Of a stretch of DNA of 55,852 bases, positions 38,601 through 46,097 are shown in pieces. Position numbers and translations under genes: made by a program. The notes under the pieces were generated by a model. That model was not told the origin of the DNA, made no database searches, and worked only from the letters and a program-made list of their open reading frames with translations. Source of the stretch: an uncultured Clostridia bacterium (GTDB lineage: Bacteria; Bacillota; Clostridia; TANB77; CAG-508). Numbering within the stretch: position 1 is the stretch's first letter; each line of letters begins with the position of its first letter. Location of the stretch: assembly GCA_944391835.1 (NCBI GenBank), contig CALXVA010000003.1, positions 1 through 55,852 of the forward strand, given 5' to 3'.

Positions 38601-39222
38601 TAAAATTACAAACGTAGGAGAGACAGATTATGTAGATGGAGACAGTAAGAACTTCTACTACAAAGGAGATACATCTGGAGCACATGTATCAACAACTACA
38701 CCAAACCAAGTAGTAGACTATGTACAAAACAACTTACAATTTGCAGCAAATAATGAAACAAATAGCGGAGCTGGTTGGTCAGTAATATCTGGTGCAGACT
38801 TAGTTGGAGGAGATTTAGTAAATGCTAGATTGACAGAGAACGTTGCACAATTCAATACAATAATACAAACAGAAAGCTTTGGAACTGCATTACTACCTGG
38901 TGAAGAAATAACTCAAACATTAATACTATCACAATTAATCACACCAGAAAATACAGAAGACGATTTACAATACACTAACATGGCAGAGATTGTAAAAACA
39001 TCTAACGAAAATGGTAGAAGAATGGCATTCTCAGTAGTAGGTAACCAAGACCCATTGCTAGATAACCCAACAGAAATAGATGCAAGCATGGCAGAGAGAA
39101 TAATTATCTTAACACCATTTGGTGAAAACAACTTCTTCTACATGATAGCAGGAATAGTAGCAGTAATGTTAGTAATTGGAATTGTATTGATTAAAGTATT
39201 TGTACTTAAAAAGAGAGACTAA
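32677..39222 (+). CDS. Giant surface protein (2181 aa) with SdrD_B-like domains
   Basis: Start preceded by AAGGAGG, 20 bases after the previous gene. Signal helix (about 9-32). Residues about 150-355 are an amphipathic helical array of short Leu/Ile/Asp/Val repeats (DLLKDKLTGVVEDKV..., TSDIISDILPDTISD). A Gly/Ser linker (about 374-405) separates it from a beta-rich part. SdrD_B-like domains lie at about 945-1060 (KLGGYVWEETLSGKE ... DEEGRYLFLGLDP) and 1583-1668 (KVNGTVWEDERTEN ... GDDGTYNFEEYIPGDY). ELDLALRKDIYKG near 1271 matches KFDLRLDKYVDKI of the preceding protein, so the two are related. The end is ILTPFGENNFFYMIAGI plus helix and KKRD: a sorting-signal layout with TPFGE where PxTG would be. 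A putative surface stalk; ligand unknown. Confidence 0.8.
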   Translation: MKSIKSRKTKRIAIIVIMSMVILALSFFCKSTIAGNNYKKINEAIVRVPEEVQKADTSVEVKQTSGSSANKSAEETEETESVLSSTNKKVQTLDDGTVIVTETTVEEKEDGTYVTEVKKETTKKGETSFDITYTDKDGHTTVVEIDPDEIKEIIDAGFGNSGEDLTDLLKDKLTGVVEDKVNEFLQEQLNNLTDDLPDNKITEFLTDALEKELPNIVSDVLSGELPEILTGDIEEQLKDVLTDLTTDKLEDVFKEMSTNVVKDILTNITSDIISDILPDTISDTVVDMVVDKIGSVTVDDIKNMVDNVTNLTPETIKDALTNTAEDLLTEGINGITNSLKDKVNGVLEDILPDDSIDITLDLGFGEINISAGTSSGGSGSGSGGSGTGGSGSGSGSSGSTGGAGNSTVVDTETGEILKIERNEDGTFKVALLTEENKDYTDTHPGDTFTQSDGTTVEGYEIKQYTTMVDIDTGMAKSTAVMLAYCSEHGAKFEKLAGKLSYKDVTEYGYYWVKPNGGANFKEWIHQGDASQGIGIGTKNPDIVIGGISGLTDFLEDPEGLFEDFYDIIIDSIGSVASGGALGEFPPHIENWQEHNGERTYPFLHCQGEGYHYDLTDKAGSQYHPDLAYIITYPTFAEWDSKKQNAVWCTDYGKQKGKSTDITQEGKDLYQEALKYEDFHDKMEEAKEADQEELSVMPENLTDYDKLRVYADYDSQKLTVGPYSIDYICGVYDEVTVGGISDMYFIGLNSDDEIVKEKIEIEKYIYNDEELDLDFFEPNEDDSSFVSYDEQVYPKGVSAGEEEFYLRIENPNEGVTTDAERVSKLVLHIDFKWMTAGAEICETLGYVYEVEWKSIPIIENSVLIPLKEIANALGIPLPFDIYQHTGYNEDYSRLKPIEVQDHFIVLFMERQLHATSLEIGLEMDGGTPPTDVPPTDVPPGINITMKLGGYVWEETLSGKENLADGVSTTEGDRRYKNIKVSLYDEDGNLVELSATEEMEGGTEESVYHKINPTYTDEEGRYLFLGLDPLKKYYVVFEYNGQRYLPTDYNMNIDAYNTEEWEVTSKATEAESAGTEGIEIGRDEYDQRFQEISAYPHNYPSSNSMGAGSENAAYNQLDLMGYELTENGTYSKSKTQWIDGYEFDENGLETDEWTEGEVSKKIREFIESNEAYPSDDDMKSIYSSIGGEDALKIGQFLEDSAIQAYTASQGAGEPDLYPVYEQFVINESEEDRKAEDPWAVEYDTSSITIAGTEFKPIYPGQLYINLGLWRRQELDLALRKDIYKGALKINDKTVIYTYEKRAEEEEGANSADGQDNDTYWDINVRMSDYEAYYNSGYNREIYETDYSYDSAQMGHPGTDLEVYITYKITLRNQSMSIMAQIQEVVDYYDVDYTYKPNLSWVIYQTSGSSRTGIDKDKYYEMMDQDQEIIDAESTSATQFIDNAQDANATEGSSRYGDEKSISGYQNLYVNGLEGKKLATGETAYIYLTFEVNKEGNRIILDDESSPKENIAEINGFISYYADGTSLPNGISKGSGDIAGLLDRDSNPGNLENEDVVPGTKYEKNFEDDTDRAPSIRVSIDPEAIRKVNGTVWEDERTENSGEAVIGDGIRQEDEIGIRGVTVQLVEKCVDGSEYIWQETTTGDDGTYNFEEYIPGDYVIRFYYGDTEATVVPSDGQLTSYNGQDFKSTTYQDGIDQNGQTDLDGRYQGYINTATQNVSGTYNPNVGAPTEDTYGYDIYKADSDSTNYSDAKDIWTSSNREGINIIGPVSSAREVAGRDRVIEYSKENVTNHIAEVLASPYSGDSSLYGELMDNTYMTAETGIIVVEFEYDRQQSEGDKEEENNSSNSSKDYVDPGNRHNSTYELKNVDFGIEERPKSQLEIDKSVSNVKVTLANNSILFDINEAANNALWQDHKEYNVDEEMQDGMYEEYYGDDGKDRYSFRDEIQGIVQGTDKGLIQLTMDEELMHGATIQVTYTIKITNVGETDYVDGDSKNFYYKGDTSGAHVSTTTPNQVVDYVQNNLQFAANNETNSGAGWSVISGADLVGGDLVNARLTENVAQFNTIIQTESFGTALLPGEEITQTLILSQLITPENTEDDLQYTNMAEIVKTSNENGRRMAFSVVGNQDPLLDNPTEIDASMAERIIILTPFGENNFFYMIAGIVAVMLVIGIVLIKVFVLKKRD

Positions 39223-39231
39223 TAGTTAAAT

Positions 39232-39275
39232 AAAATCGTGGACAAAAGGGACACTCCATTTTGTCCACGATTTTT
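39232..39275 (+). terminator. Terminator of the giant surface operon, GTGGAC palindrome copy 4
   Basis: AAAATC plus GTGGACAAAA arms and complements around a short centre, ending in TTTTTTT. Core 39238-39268. Differs from the 18.7 kb copy by one base in the loop side. Fourth member of the dispersed family. Confidence 0.8.
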
Positions 39276-39276
39276 T

Positions 39277-39500
39277 TGCTATATAATATAACAACCAAAG
39301 TTAATAAGTATATTTATCAAATTTTTTTGTTCCTTGGTGTCGCACCCTACTAATGATAAAAAGAAAAATAAATTTTTCTTTTTATCGCAGGAAATGTGCT
39401 ATAAATCGCACTCGCTTCAAAGAAGCTCGTTTGGTCGCTTACGCGTCACTACAAAAATTCTCTAAATATACTTATTAACTTTGGCTCATCTATTATATAG
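39277..39500. repeat. Long palindromic element, MITE-like or structured RNA
   Basis: A perfect 22-bp inverted repeat starting CCAAAGTTAATAAG (39294-39315) and ending with its complement (39464-39485) frames about 150 bases. The pairing continues outward after a 6-base mismatch (CTATATAATA on each side). The interior has smaller hairpins: GATAAAAAGAAAAAT with complement near 39354-39386 and GCTTCAAAGAAGC near 39414. It is locally GC-richer than the surroundings (GGTGTCGCACCC, CGCTTACGCGTCAC). No coding frame. Part of the 546-base gap between the surface operon and spoIIE. Confidence 0.6.
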
Positions 39501-39647
39501 TAGCACTTTTCTTAAGTTTTTCCATACAAATTATTGAAAAAACCGCTATTATAGGATAAAATAGTACAAGTAAAATGATAAAAAAGAGAAAAATAATAGA
39601 AAGCACATCACATTTTGTAAAAAACTTTTTTATATTATGGATTAAAT

Positions 39648-39680
39648 GTGACAAAAAACTATTTTAAAAAAAGCTATAAT
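39648..39680 (+). promoter_or_regulatory. Candidate spoIIE promoter with 21-bp spacer (Spo0A-SigA class)
   Basis: GTGACA (39648-39653), a 21-base spacer and a perfect TATAAT (39675-39680). The spoIIE and spoIIG promoters of B. subtilis are known for over-long spacers of this kind and need Spo0A bound at the -35 region. TGACAAA at 39649-39655 (one mismatch to TGNCGAA) overlaps the -35 box. A small hairpin GTAGCAT/ATGCTAC follows at 39684-39703. Confidence 0.5.
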
Positions 39681-39768
39681 TAAGTAGCATTAAAAAATGC
39701 TACGAACACAAAGGATAAACTAAGAGGAGAAACTTTAATGCATAAATAAAAAGGTAGAGGTGGTTATT

Positions 39769-42258
39769 ATGTTTCAAAATATAACAAGAGACTTATTTGA
39801 TAATCAGAGTGATGAAGAAATTGAAGAAAATAAAAAAGTTAATGCAAAAGATGTGATAAAAGGACTGCTTGCAAAGCAAAATATAATGCTATATGCTGTT
39901 ACATTTTTGATATCAATGGTGGGGTTTGATGAAAGTACACTCATGTTTAATATAACACCATTTGGACTAGCCATTATTGCAGGGTCTTTAAGCAATAATA
40001 GACCTATCGGTATAATGTATGTACTATCATTGATAGGAACATTCATTAGCTTTGGATTTAATAGCTTAGTTATGTATTTTATAACTTCATTAATCTTTTT
40101 TGCATTGATTTTAATCATAAGGCCAAAGCTACAAGATAATGTTAATGAGAAAAGGAAAATAGGAGTTCATCTATTTATTGCAGTATTACTTGTTCAACTA
40201 GTACCAATGCTTTTTAGAGATTTCTATGTATTTGATTTATTAACAAGCATAATGCTTAGTATGACTACATATATATTTTATAAAATTTTTACAAACTCAA
40301 TTACAATGATAATAGATTTTGGAGAAAGAAGAGCATTTTCAATAGAAGAGGTAACAGGGACAAGTTTACTACTTGCAATAACTATAACAGCGTTCGGAAG
40401 TTTAAATGTTTTTGGGTTTTCTATAAAAAATATTCTTAGTATATTAATAGTGCTTGTATTAGGGTGGAAAAATGGCATGCTAGTTGGTGCCACAGGAGGA
40501 ATAACAATAGGAGTAGTACTAGGAATAATTACAGGAACAGAGCCTATTATGATTGCAGCATATGCTATATCTGGCTTAATTGCAGGTCTGTTAAACAGAT
40601 TTGGAAGATTAGGTGTCATAGTAGGATTCACTTTAGGAAATGTAGTACTAGCATACGCAGCAAATGGAAATACAGTAGACCTTATACTATTTCAAGAAAT
40701 ACTAATTGCTTCATTGGGACTACTAATTATTCCTAAGAATATAGAGATAAACATAGAAGATTTAGTAGGGAAAACACCACTTTTACCAGAAAAAACAGAA
40801 AGAGATTTAGAAGAAAATAAAGATACAATATTTAAACTAAATAGTATATCTGATACTATATACGATATGGCAGAAAGCTATAGTGAGGCGGCTGCAACTA
40901 TACTTTCTGAAAAAGAATTGAAAGAGCAAGAAAAAGCAAATATTGATATATTTATGGAAGAATTAAAGAAAAACTTAGAAGATTTAGAAGACAACATGCT
41001 ATATGAAGAAATTTATTATCCAACAGAAGAGTTAATAACAGATATATTTGATTATTTATTAGAAAATGATGTGATTACAGAAAAGGAATTTGTTAAAATA
41101 TTAGAAAAAAATAACAACTATATAGTGGGCTTTGAAAATACGAAAAGTCAAGCAAATGAGGATATTTATAGAATTGTAAAAGCCATAAATTATTCATATA
41201 GAGTAAGTAAAATAAATTTTATTTGGAAGAAAAAACTAGATGAGAGCAAGAAAAATATATCAGAGCAATTGAGAGGAGTGTCTGAAGCTATTTCAAAAAT
41301 GGCAGATGATATAGACAAAGAAGAGGACAAGTTTGCTATTCAAAAGCAAGAAATACTAAAATTATTAGAGCAAAAAGATATTGAAATAAAAAATATTGAG
41401 ATAAAACAAAAAAGTTCTGGAAGATTTATTGTAGATATATATACAGATGTATGTGAAAATATGGATGGGACAGAATGTGATGTAAGAAGAATAAACAAAA
41501 TTTTAAACAAAGTTCTAAATCAAACTTTAATTTTACAAAATCAAATATGTGGATTAAGATTGAATAAGGATACATGCAAATTTACATATATATCTGATGA
41601 CAAATACAACATACAAATAGGTATAGCAAAATCAACTAAGGAAGGTTCACCTGTATCTGGAGATAGTATTCTGCAAATAAAATTACAGGATGGTAAATAC
41701 TTGTTAGCATTAAGTGATGGAATGGGTTCGGGCCCAGAAGCTATGAAGAGTAGTAAAATAGCAGTAAAAATGTTAGAAAGATTATTGTCAGCTGGATTTG
41801 AGAAAGAAGTATCATTAAAGTTAATAAATTCTACCCTTTCAGCAAATACAGAAGAAGACATGTATGCAACATTAGATATAGAAATTCTAGATTTATTTAA
41901 TGGAAATATGGAATTTATCAAAAATGGAGCATGTCCAACCTATGTAAAAAGGAGGAAAAATGTTCAAATGTTAAAATCCATGTCATTACCAACAGGAATA
42001 TTAAACAATGTGGATTTAATAGTATATGATTATGATTTACAAGATGGAGACATTTTAGTAATGTGTACTGACGGAGTAATAGACTCAAACAAAGAATATG
42101 TTAATAAGCAGTTATGGCTACAATACTTATTGGAGGACATAGAAGCAACTGATGCACAGAAAATTGCAGATTTAATAATCGGAGAAGCGATAGACAATGA
42201 TTATGGAAAACAAAAAGACGACATGAGTGTGATTGTAGCTAAAGTTAGTAAGAAATAG
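39769..42258 (+). CDS. spoIIE: Stage II sporulation protein E (SpoIIE), PP2C phosphatase
   Basis: 829 residues from the ATG at 39769 (MFQNITR); an ATG at 39760 overlaps the AGAGGTGG site. About ten membrane helices (about 38-325), a central FtsZ-interacting/oligomerisation region (about 340-600, helical) and a PP2C phosphatase domain (about 615-829) with EGSPVSGDS, ALSDGMGSGPEA, VMCTDGVID and KQKDDMSVIV. SpoIIE sits at the asymmetric septum and dephosphorylates SpoIIAA, freeing SigF in the forespore. Presence of the full three-part protein shows the organism makes endospores. Monocistronic. Confidence 0.95.
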   Translation: MFQNITRDLFDNQSDEEIEENKKVNAKDVIKGLLAKQNIMLYAVTFLISMVGFDESTLMFNITPFGLAIIAGSLSNNRPIGIMYVLSLIGTFISFGFNSLVMYFITSLIFFALILIIRPKLQDNVNEKRKIGVHLFIAVLLVQLVPMLFRDFYVFDLLTSIMLSMTTYIFYKIFTNSITMIIDFGERRAFSIEEVTGTSLLLAITITAFGSLNVFGFSIKNILSILIVLVLGWKNGMLVGATGGITIGVVLGIITGTEPIMIAAYAISGLIAGLLNRFGRLGVIVGFTLGNVVLAYAANGNTVDLILFQEILIASLGLLIIPKNIEINIEDLVGKTPLLPEKTERDLEENKDTIFKLNSISDTIYDMAESYSEAAATILSEKELKEQEKANIDIFMEELKKNLEDLEDNMLYEEIYYPTEELITDIFDYLLENDVITEKEFVKILEKNNNYIVGFENTKSQANEDIYRIVKAINYSYRVSKINFIWKKKLDESKKNISEQLRGVSEAISKMADDIDKEEDKFAIQKQEILKLLEQKDIEIKNIEIKQKSSGRFIVDIYTDVCENMDGTECDVRRINKILNKVLNQTLILQNQICGLRLNKDTCKFTYISDDKYNIQIGIAKSTKEGSPVSGDSILQIKLQDGKYLLALSDGMGSGPEAMKSSKIAVKMLERLLSAGFEKEVSLKLINSTLSANTEEDMYATLDIEILDLFNGNMEFIKNGACPTYVKRRKNVQMLKSMSLPTGILNNVDLIVYDYDLQDGDILVMCTDGVIDSNKEYVNKQLWLQYLLEDIEATDAQKIADLIIGEAIDNDYGKQKDDMSVIVAKVSKK

Positions 42259-42279
42259 TACCGAAAGGTACTATTTTTG
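42255..42279 (+). terminator. spoIIE terminator
   Basis: ATAGTACC and GGTACTAT with a GAAA tetraloop, followed by TTTTTG. The stem overlaps the spoIIE stop codon. The T tract is the insertion site of the mobile element that follows. Confidence 0.8.
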
Positions 42280-42561
42280 TTGCAAGTTAGTGCTTTAATA
42301 TTATGATTTGGGATTATAACTAATTTTGGACAAGTTAGAGTAGGCTTCTAAAAAAAGTATGAAAATATGGAATGGAGAGTGATTTGAGTATAGAAATTCT
42401 TAATGTATTTTATGGAAAGAGTTCATCTTTGATGGAAGGGTGCCATAAAATACATATAGAATTTCTATGAAAATCAGCTGGACCGACATATTTGAAATAC
42501 TTTTTTTAGAAGTTTACTCTAACTTATATAATTTTTATAATATTAAGGCACTAACTTGCAA
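42280..42561. mobile_element. MITE, 282 bp, with 9-bp target site duplication
   Basis: Begins TTGCAAGTTAGTGC and ends with the complement, GCACTAACTTGCAA; the terminal inverted repeats match at 23 of 24 bases. CTATTTTTG lies on both sides (42271-42279 and 42562-42570) as a perfect 9-bp direct duplication. The rest folds back as a long imperfect palindrome: a middle stem with GTTAGAGTA and CTTCTAAAAAAAGTAT (near 42333-42357 and complement near 42503-42530) and an inner stem of 26 positions around ATGTATTTTATGG (near 42395-42420). No coding frame, so movement must depend on a transposase elsewhere. A 9-bp duplication is seen in IS4-like and ISLre2-type families; I cannot assign one. Confidence 0.8.
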
Positions 42562-42589
42562 CTATTTTTGGGAAAAATACACAATAATG

Positions 42590-42619
42590 TTGTAATTAGA
42601 CCCAAAAATATGATATAGT
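42590..42619 (+). promoter_or_regulatory. Promoter of the WG-repeat gene
   Basis: TTGTAA (42590-42595), 18-base spacer and TATAGT (42614-42619), 37 bases before the start codon and just downstream of the MITE. Confidence 0.55.
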
Positions 42620-42655
42620 ATACATGTAAAAAAATATCTTTTTTTGGAGGTCACT

Positions 42656-44185
42656 ATGAGTAGAGGTAAAAGATATGACGGAGAACAAAAGCTGAATGTA
42701 AAAAAAGTCTTTGCGGTTTTAATAGCAATAGCAGTAATAGTTATGTTTGTTATTGGTATTAGAGAGTTATTAAATACAGAAGATACCCCACAAGAGAAAG
42801 TTGTGGCTTTGAGATATTTTCCAGTATATACAGATGGTAAATGGGGAGTTATAGATTCGAGAGGCAATATTATAATAGAACCTACACATGACGAATATAT
42901 AGTGATACCAGACAATCAAAAACCTATATTTATATGTACAATAAACGTAAATTATGCGGACAATACTTATGATACAAAAGTATTAAATGAAAAAGGTGAA
43001 GAATTATTTACAGATTATGACTTGGTAGAAGCAATAGAAAATCACGACGAAAGTAATAATTTGTGGTATCAATCAGGATTATTAAAAGTTTCAAAAGATG
43101 GCAAATATGGTTTGATTGATACAAATGGTAGTCAAATAGCTAGTTGCGAATATGATTCTATTACAGCACTAGCTGGAGTAGAAAATAGTTTACTTACTGA
43201 AAAAGATGGCAAATATGGACTAATAGATAATGTTGGGTCTACTATAATAGATAATAATTATGAAGAAATAATACCTATTTCAGATAGGTTTGAAGATGGA
43301 TATATAGTAAGGAACGAAGATAGTAAATATGGTGTAATAACATATACAAAAACAGTTGCTGTACAAGAAAACTATGATAACATTAAGAGTGTATATGGTG
43401 GAGGAAAATACCATATAGTTAATGAAAATAATAACTGGGAAATTGTAGATACAGACGGAAATAAATACTTAGAAGGAGACTATGACGATATTATAGATAT
43501 TGCTGGAGAAAATGCAATAGTAGAAGAAGGAGGAAAATTCGGTGTCGTATCTATAACAGATGGTAGAAGTATAATCGATACGCAATATGATTCAATCAGT
43601 TATGCAGAAGGCAACCACTACATAGTACAAAATGATTCTAAATATGGAATTGTGGATGCAAGTGGTAATACTGTTCTTGACCTTAAATATTCAAATATAG
43701 TATATAGAGGCACAGGTAATTTCTATGAAGCAACAAATAAGGATTATACATCAGATTTATTAGATACAGATTTGAATGTACGATTATCTAGTGTTATATT
43801 ATCAGAAGTAAACGAATCAAAAGGCTATTTTAGAGTAAGAGAAAGCAATGAATATAAATATTATAATTTTAGATTTGAGGAGAGAACTAGTAGCGAAATA
43901 CTAAATGGAAATACAATTTTCTTAAGTAGAAATGAAGAAGGAAAATATGGTTTTGTAGACGCAAACGGAAATGTTGTAGTAAACTATATATATGATGAAG
44001 CTAGAGAGCAAAATGATTATGGATATGCTAGTGTAAAACAAGATGGATTATGGGGGGCAGTAGATTCACTAGGACAAATAGCAGTGTCACCATCATATAA
44101 TCTAGATAATAATATTTTGGTAGAATTTATTGGTAAATGGCATTTGGGAGAAGATTTGAATTTATACTATTTTACCGATGAATAA
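42656..44185 (+). CDS. Membrane-anchored WG-repeat protein
   Basis: 509 residues from the ATG at 42656, with GGAGG 7 bases upstream. One N-terminal helix (about 17-36) leaves the rest outside the cell. About nine WG (KWG) repeats of the form G-K-(W/Y)-G-(V/L)-I-D-x-x-G-x-x-(V/I)-I follow, clearest near residues 61 (GKWGVIDSRGN), 148, 184, 223, 292, 327, 428 and 463 (GLWGAVDSLGQ). WG repeats form beta-propeller-like scaffolds; the function is generally unknown. Lies between spoIIE and an unknown membrane protein; 65 bases separate it from the latter, perhaps in one unit. Confidence 0.83.
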   Translation: MSRGKRYDGEQKLNVKKVFAVLIAIAVIVMFVIGIRELLNTEDTPQEKVVALRYFPVYTDGKWGVIDSRGNIIIEPTHDEYIVIPDNQKPIFICTINVNYADNTYDTKVLNEKGEELFTDYDLVEAIENHDESNNLWYQSGLLKVSKDGKYGLIDTNGSQIASCEYDSITALAGVENSLLTEKDGKYGLIDNVGSTIIDNNYEEIIPISDRFEDGYIVRNEDSKYGVITYTKTVAVQENYDNIKSVYGGGKYHIVNENNNWEIVDTDGNKYLEGDYDDIIDIAGENAIVEEGGKFGVVSITDGRSIIDTQYDSISYAEGNHYIVQNDSKYGIVDASGNTVLDLKYSNIVYRGTGNFYEATNKDYTSDLLDTDLNVRLSSVILSEVNESKGYFRVRESNEYKYYNFRFEERTSSEILNGNTIFLSRNEEGKYGFVDANGNVVVNYIYDEAREQNDYGYASVKQDGLWGAVDSLGQIAVSPSYNLDNNILVEFIGKWHLGEDLNLYYFTDE

Positions 44186-44250
44186 TATAAAAGCCAATTA
44201 AATAATAACCTAAAAGAAGTTAACCGTATAAAAACTTAGGAGGAAAAATA

Positions 44251-45501
44251 ATGGAACTTATGACAAAATATCAATATACATATTTTATCTATCCATATAT
44301 GATAGAAGAAGAAAAATATAAAAAATATTTACAAGGTTTATTAAGAAATAAGAAATGCAAATTAAGAATATTTGATAAACAAAAAGATATACATTTATAT
44401 ACCTACTTTTTGCCTAATATTAGAAAGTACATGTTTTGGTCTTTCGATACCAATAGACAAGGAATAAAAGATTTCAATAAATTAGATACATCTGTTAAGG
44501 CAACATTACTTGCAGAGCGTGATTGCAATGTGTTTAATTATGAACTTGAAGAAAATTTGCAAGGTAAAGTAGATGATAATAATTGTATATTTTTTGAAAT
44601 AACAGGAATTAAAATTATATGTTTTAAGACAGGCGTATGTTTTTTGGTTTTTAAAACAAACCTTGAAAATAGTGAAAATTTTTCAGATATCTTAAATTTT
44701 AATTATAAATTTAGAGAAGTAAACTCTATAGCATATAATTTAAAAGAGTATGAAAATATAAAAATACAGTCAAGTTCATTTAAAAATGTAAAAGATATTA
44801 CAACATTAATTAAAGAAATAACAGGGACTGAAAACATTACTAATGAAACCAATATTGGAAGTGAAAAGTTTTTTGTATATTCGTATTCATGCTTAGATCA
44901 AAAAGATTGGAACGAGAATACAAATGAAGAAGATCTTGACAATTTGTTTGAAAAATATCGTTCTGTACTTCCATCTAATTCACAAATATTAGATGATAAA
45001 TATGCAAGGAAGACAGAAAATGCAAATGAGAAGAAAATAATTTATAAAAATCAATATATAAAATATGGTTTTACATCTACAAGTACTGTGCTTTTTACAT
45101 CAAATATAAATACTTCTAATTTTACAATTGTACCACAAAAATTTGAAAGTGAATATTTTTATACATACATATTAGTATTATATAAAAAAATATTACTAAA
45201 TAAATTAAATTATGATTTCAAATCAAAATTTAAAAAGGCAGAGGAAGGGCTAATAAATTTTACAAAACAAATATGGATACAAGATATAACTAATGAAGAA
45301 TTTGGAAAAAAATTAGAATCAGCTTGGATGGAAAATTTAGGAATAGAAACAACATATTCAAAGATAAAGAATGAATATGATGTATCATATAAAAAACATA
45401 ATGTTGAAGAGTTAAGTAAAAATAATAAAATAACTAGAGTTGTGGTTATTACAATATTAGTTGTTAATATTTTGACAATATTGTATGTAAGCTTAAAATA
45501 G
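44251..45501 (+). CDS. Tail-anchored protein of unknown function
   Basis: 416 residues with GGAGGAAAAATA before the start. A soluble body (1-395) with marked motifs: YTYFIYPYMI, LYTYFLPNIRKYMFWSF, FFEITGIKIICFKTGVCFL, FSDILNFNYKFREVN, EKFFVYSYSCLDQKDWN, KYGFTSTSTVLFTS and EYFYTYILVLYKKILLNKL. One C-terminal helix (397-415) follows the basic KNNKITR, so the bulk is probably cytoplasmic. The arrangement gives an impression of a family seen in other Firmicutes and faintly of CorA-like proteins with a long soluble body, but the GMN motif of CorA is absent. I do not assign a function. Followed by its own terminator. Confidence 0.7.
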   Translation: MELMTKYQYTYFIYPYMIEEEKYKKYLQGLLRNKKCKLRIFDKQKDIHLYTYFLPNIRKYMFWSFDTNRQGIKDFNKLDTSVKATLLAERDCNVFNYELEENLQGKVDDNNCIFFEITGIKIICFKTGVCFLVFKTNLENSENFSDILNFNYKFREVNSIAYNLKEYENIKIQSSSFKNVKDITTLIKEITGTENITNETNIGSEKFFVYSYSCLDQKDWNENTNEEDLDNLFEKYRSVLPSNSQILDDKYARKTENANEKKIIYKNQYIKYGFTSTSTVLFTSNINTSNFTIVPQKFESEYFYTYILVLYKKILLNKLNYDFKSKFKKAEEGLINFTKQIWIQDITNEEFGKKLESAWMENLGIETTYSKIKNEYDVSYKKHNVEELSKNNKITRVVVITILVVNILTILYVSLK

Positions 45502-45513
45502 AATATTGTTTAT

Positions 45514-45555
45514 TGAAGATATATATTTTTCTTTGATAAAAAATATATATCTTCA
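45514..45555 (+). terminator. Terminator after the tail-anchored protein
   Basis: A perfect 17-bp AT-rich stem (TGAAGATATATATTTTT and complement) with an 8-base loop, beginning 13 bases after the stop codon. Confidence 0.65.
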
Positions 45556-45585
45556 TTCATAATAAAATAAAAGTAGGAGGACGGA

Positions 45586-45987
45586 ATGAAGATTACAACA
45601 GGCATAGATATAATAGAAGTTAATAGAATAAAGAATTCTATAGAGGAGTTAGGGAACTCCTTTTTAAATAGAATTTATACTCAAAAAGAAATAGATTATT
45701 GTAATAAATCAGGAGAAGCAATAAAGTATCAGCACTTTGCTGCACGATTTGCTGCAAAAGAAGCAATTTTCAAAGCTATTTCGGAATTTATTCATGGCCG
45801 AGAAGATGCTTTGTGGAAGAACATAGAAATAATGAATATAGAAGGTGGAAAGCCTGTAATAAATGTGGATAAACTAAAGAATAATATTGAGAAATCTGCA
45901 GATAATTTAAAATTAGAAAGCATAGATGTTAGTATTTCGCATATAAAAGATTATGCTGTGGCTAGTGTGGTTGCAGTATTTAACTAA
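45586..45987 (+). CDS. acpS: Holo-[acyl-carrier-protein] synthase
   Basis: 133 residues. TGIDIIEVNRIKNS at the start holds the metal-binding aspartate D8, and FAARFAAKEAIFKAI (about 51-65) the glutamate E58; SISHIKDYAVASVVA near the end is also conserved. The enzyme moves 4'-phosphopantetheine from coenzyme A to the carrier serine of ACP for fatty-acid synthesis. Typical length is 120-130. GTAGGAGG precedes the start; tatD follows after 110 bases. Confidence 0.95.
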   Translation: MKITTGIDIIEVNRIKNSIEELGNSFLNRIYTQKEIDYCNKSGEAIKYQHFAARFAAKEAIFKAISEFIHGREDALWKNIEIMNIEGGKPVINVDKLKNNIEKSADNLKLESIDVSISHIKDYAVASVVAVFN

Positions 45988-46097
45988 TTATTGGAAAAAG
46001 TTTTAGAAAATACTATTTATAGATTGAAATATACATTGGTTGGTAGAATAAGATGTAACAATTTTCTAGAGCTAAGTAAGTTTGAATGGAGGTTATT

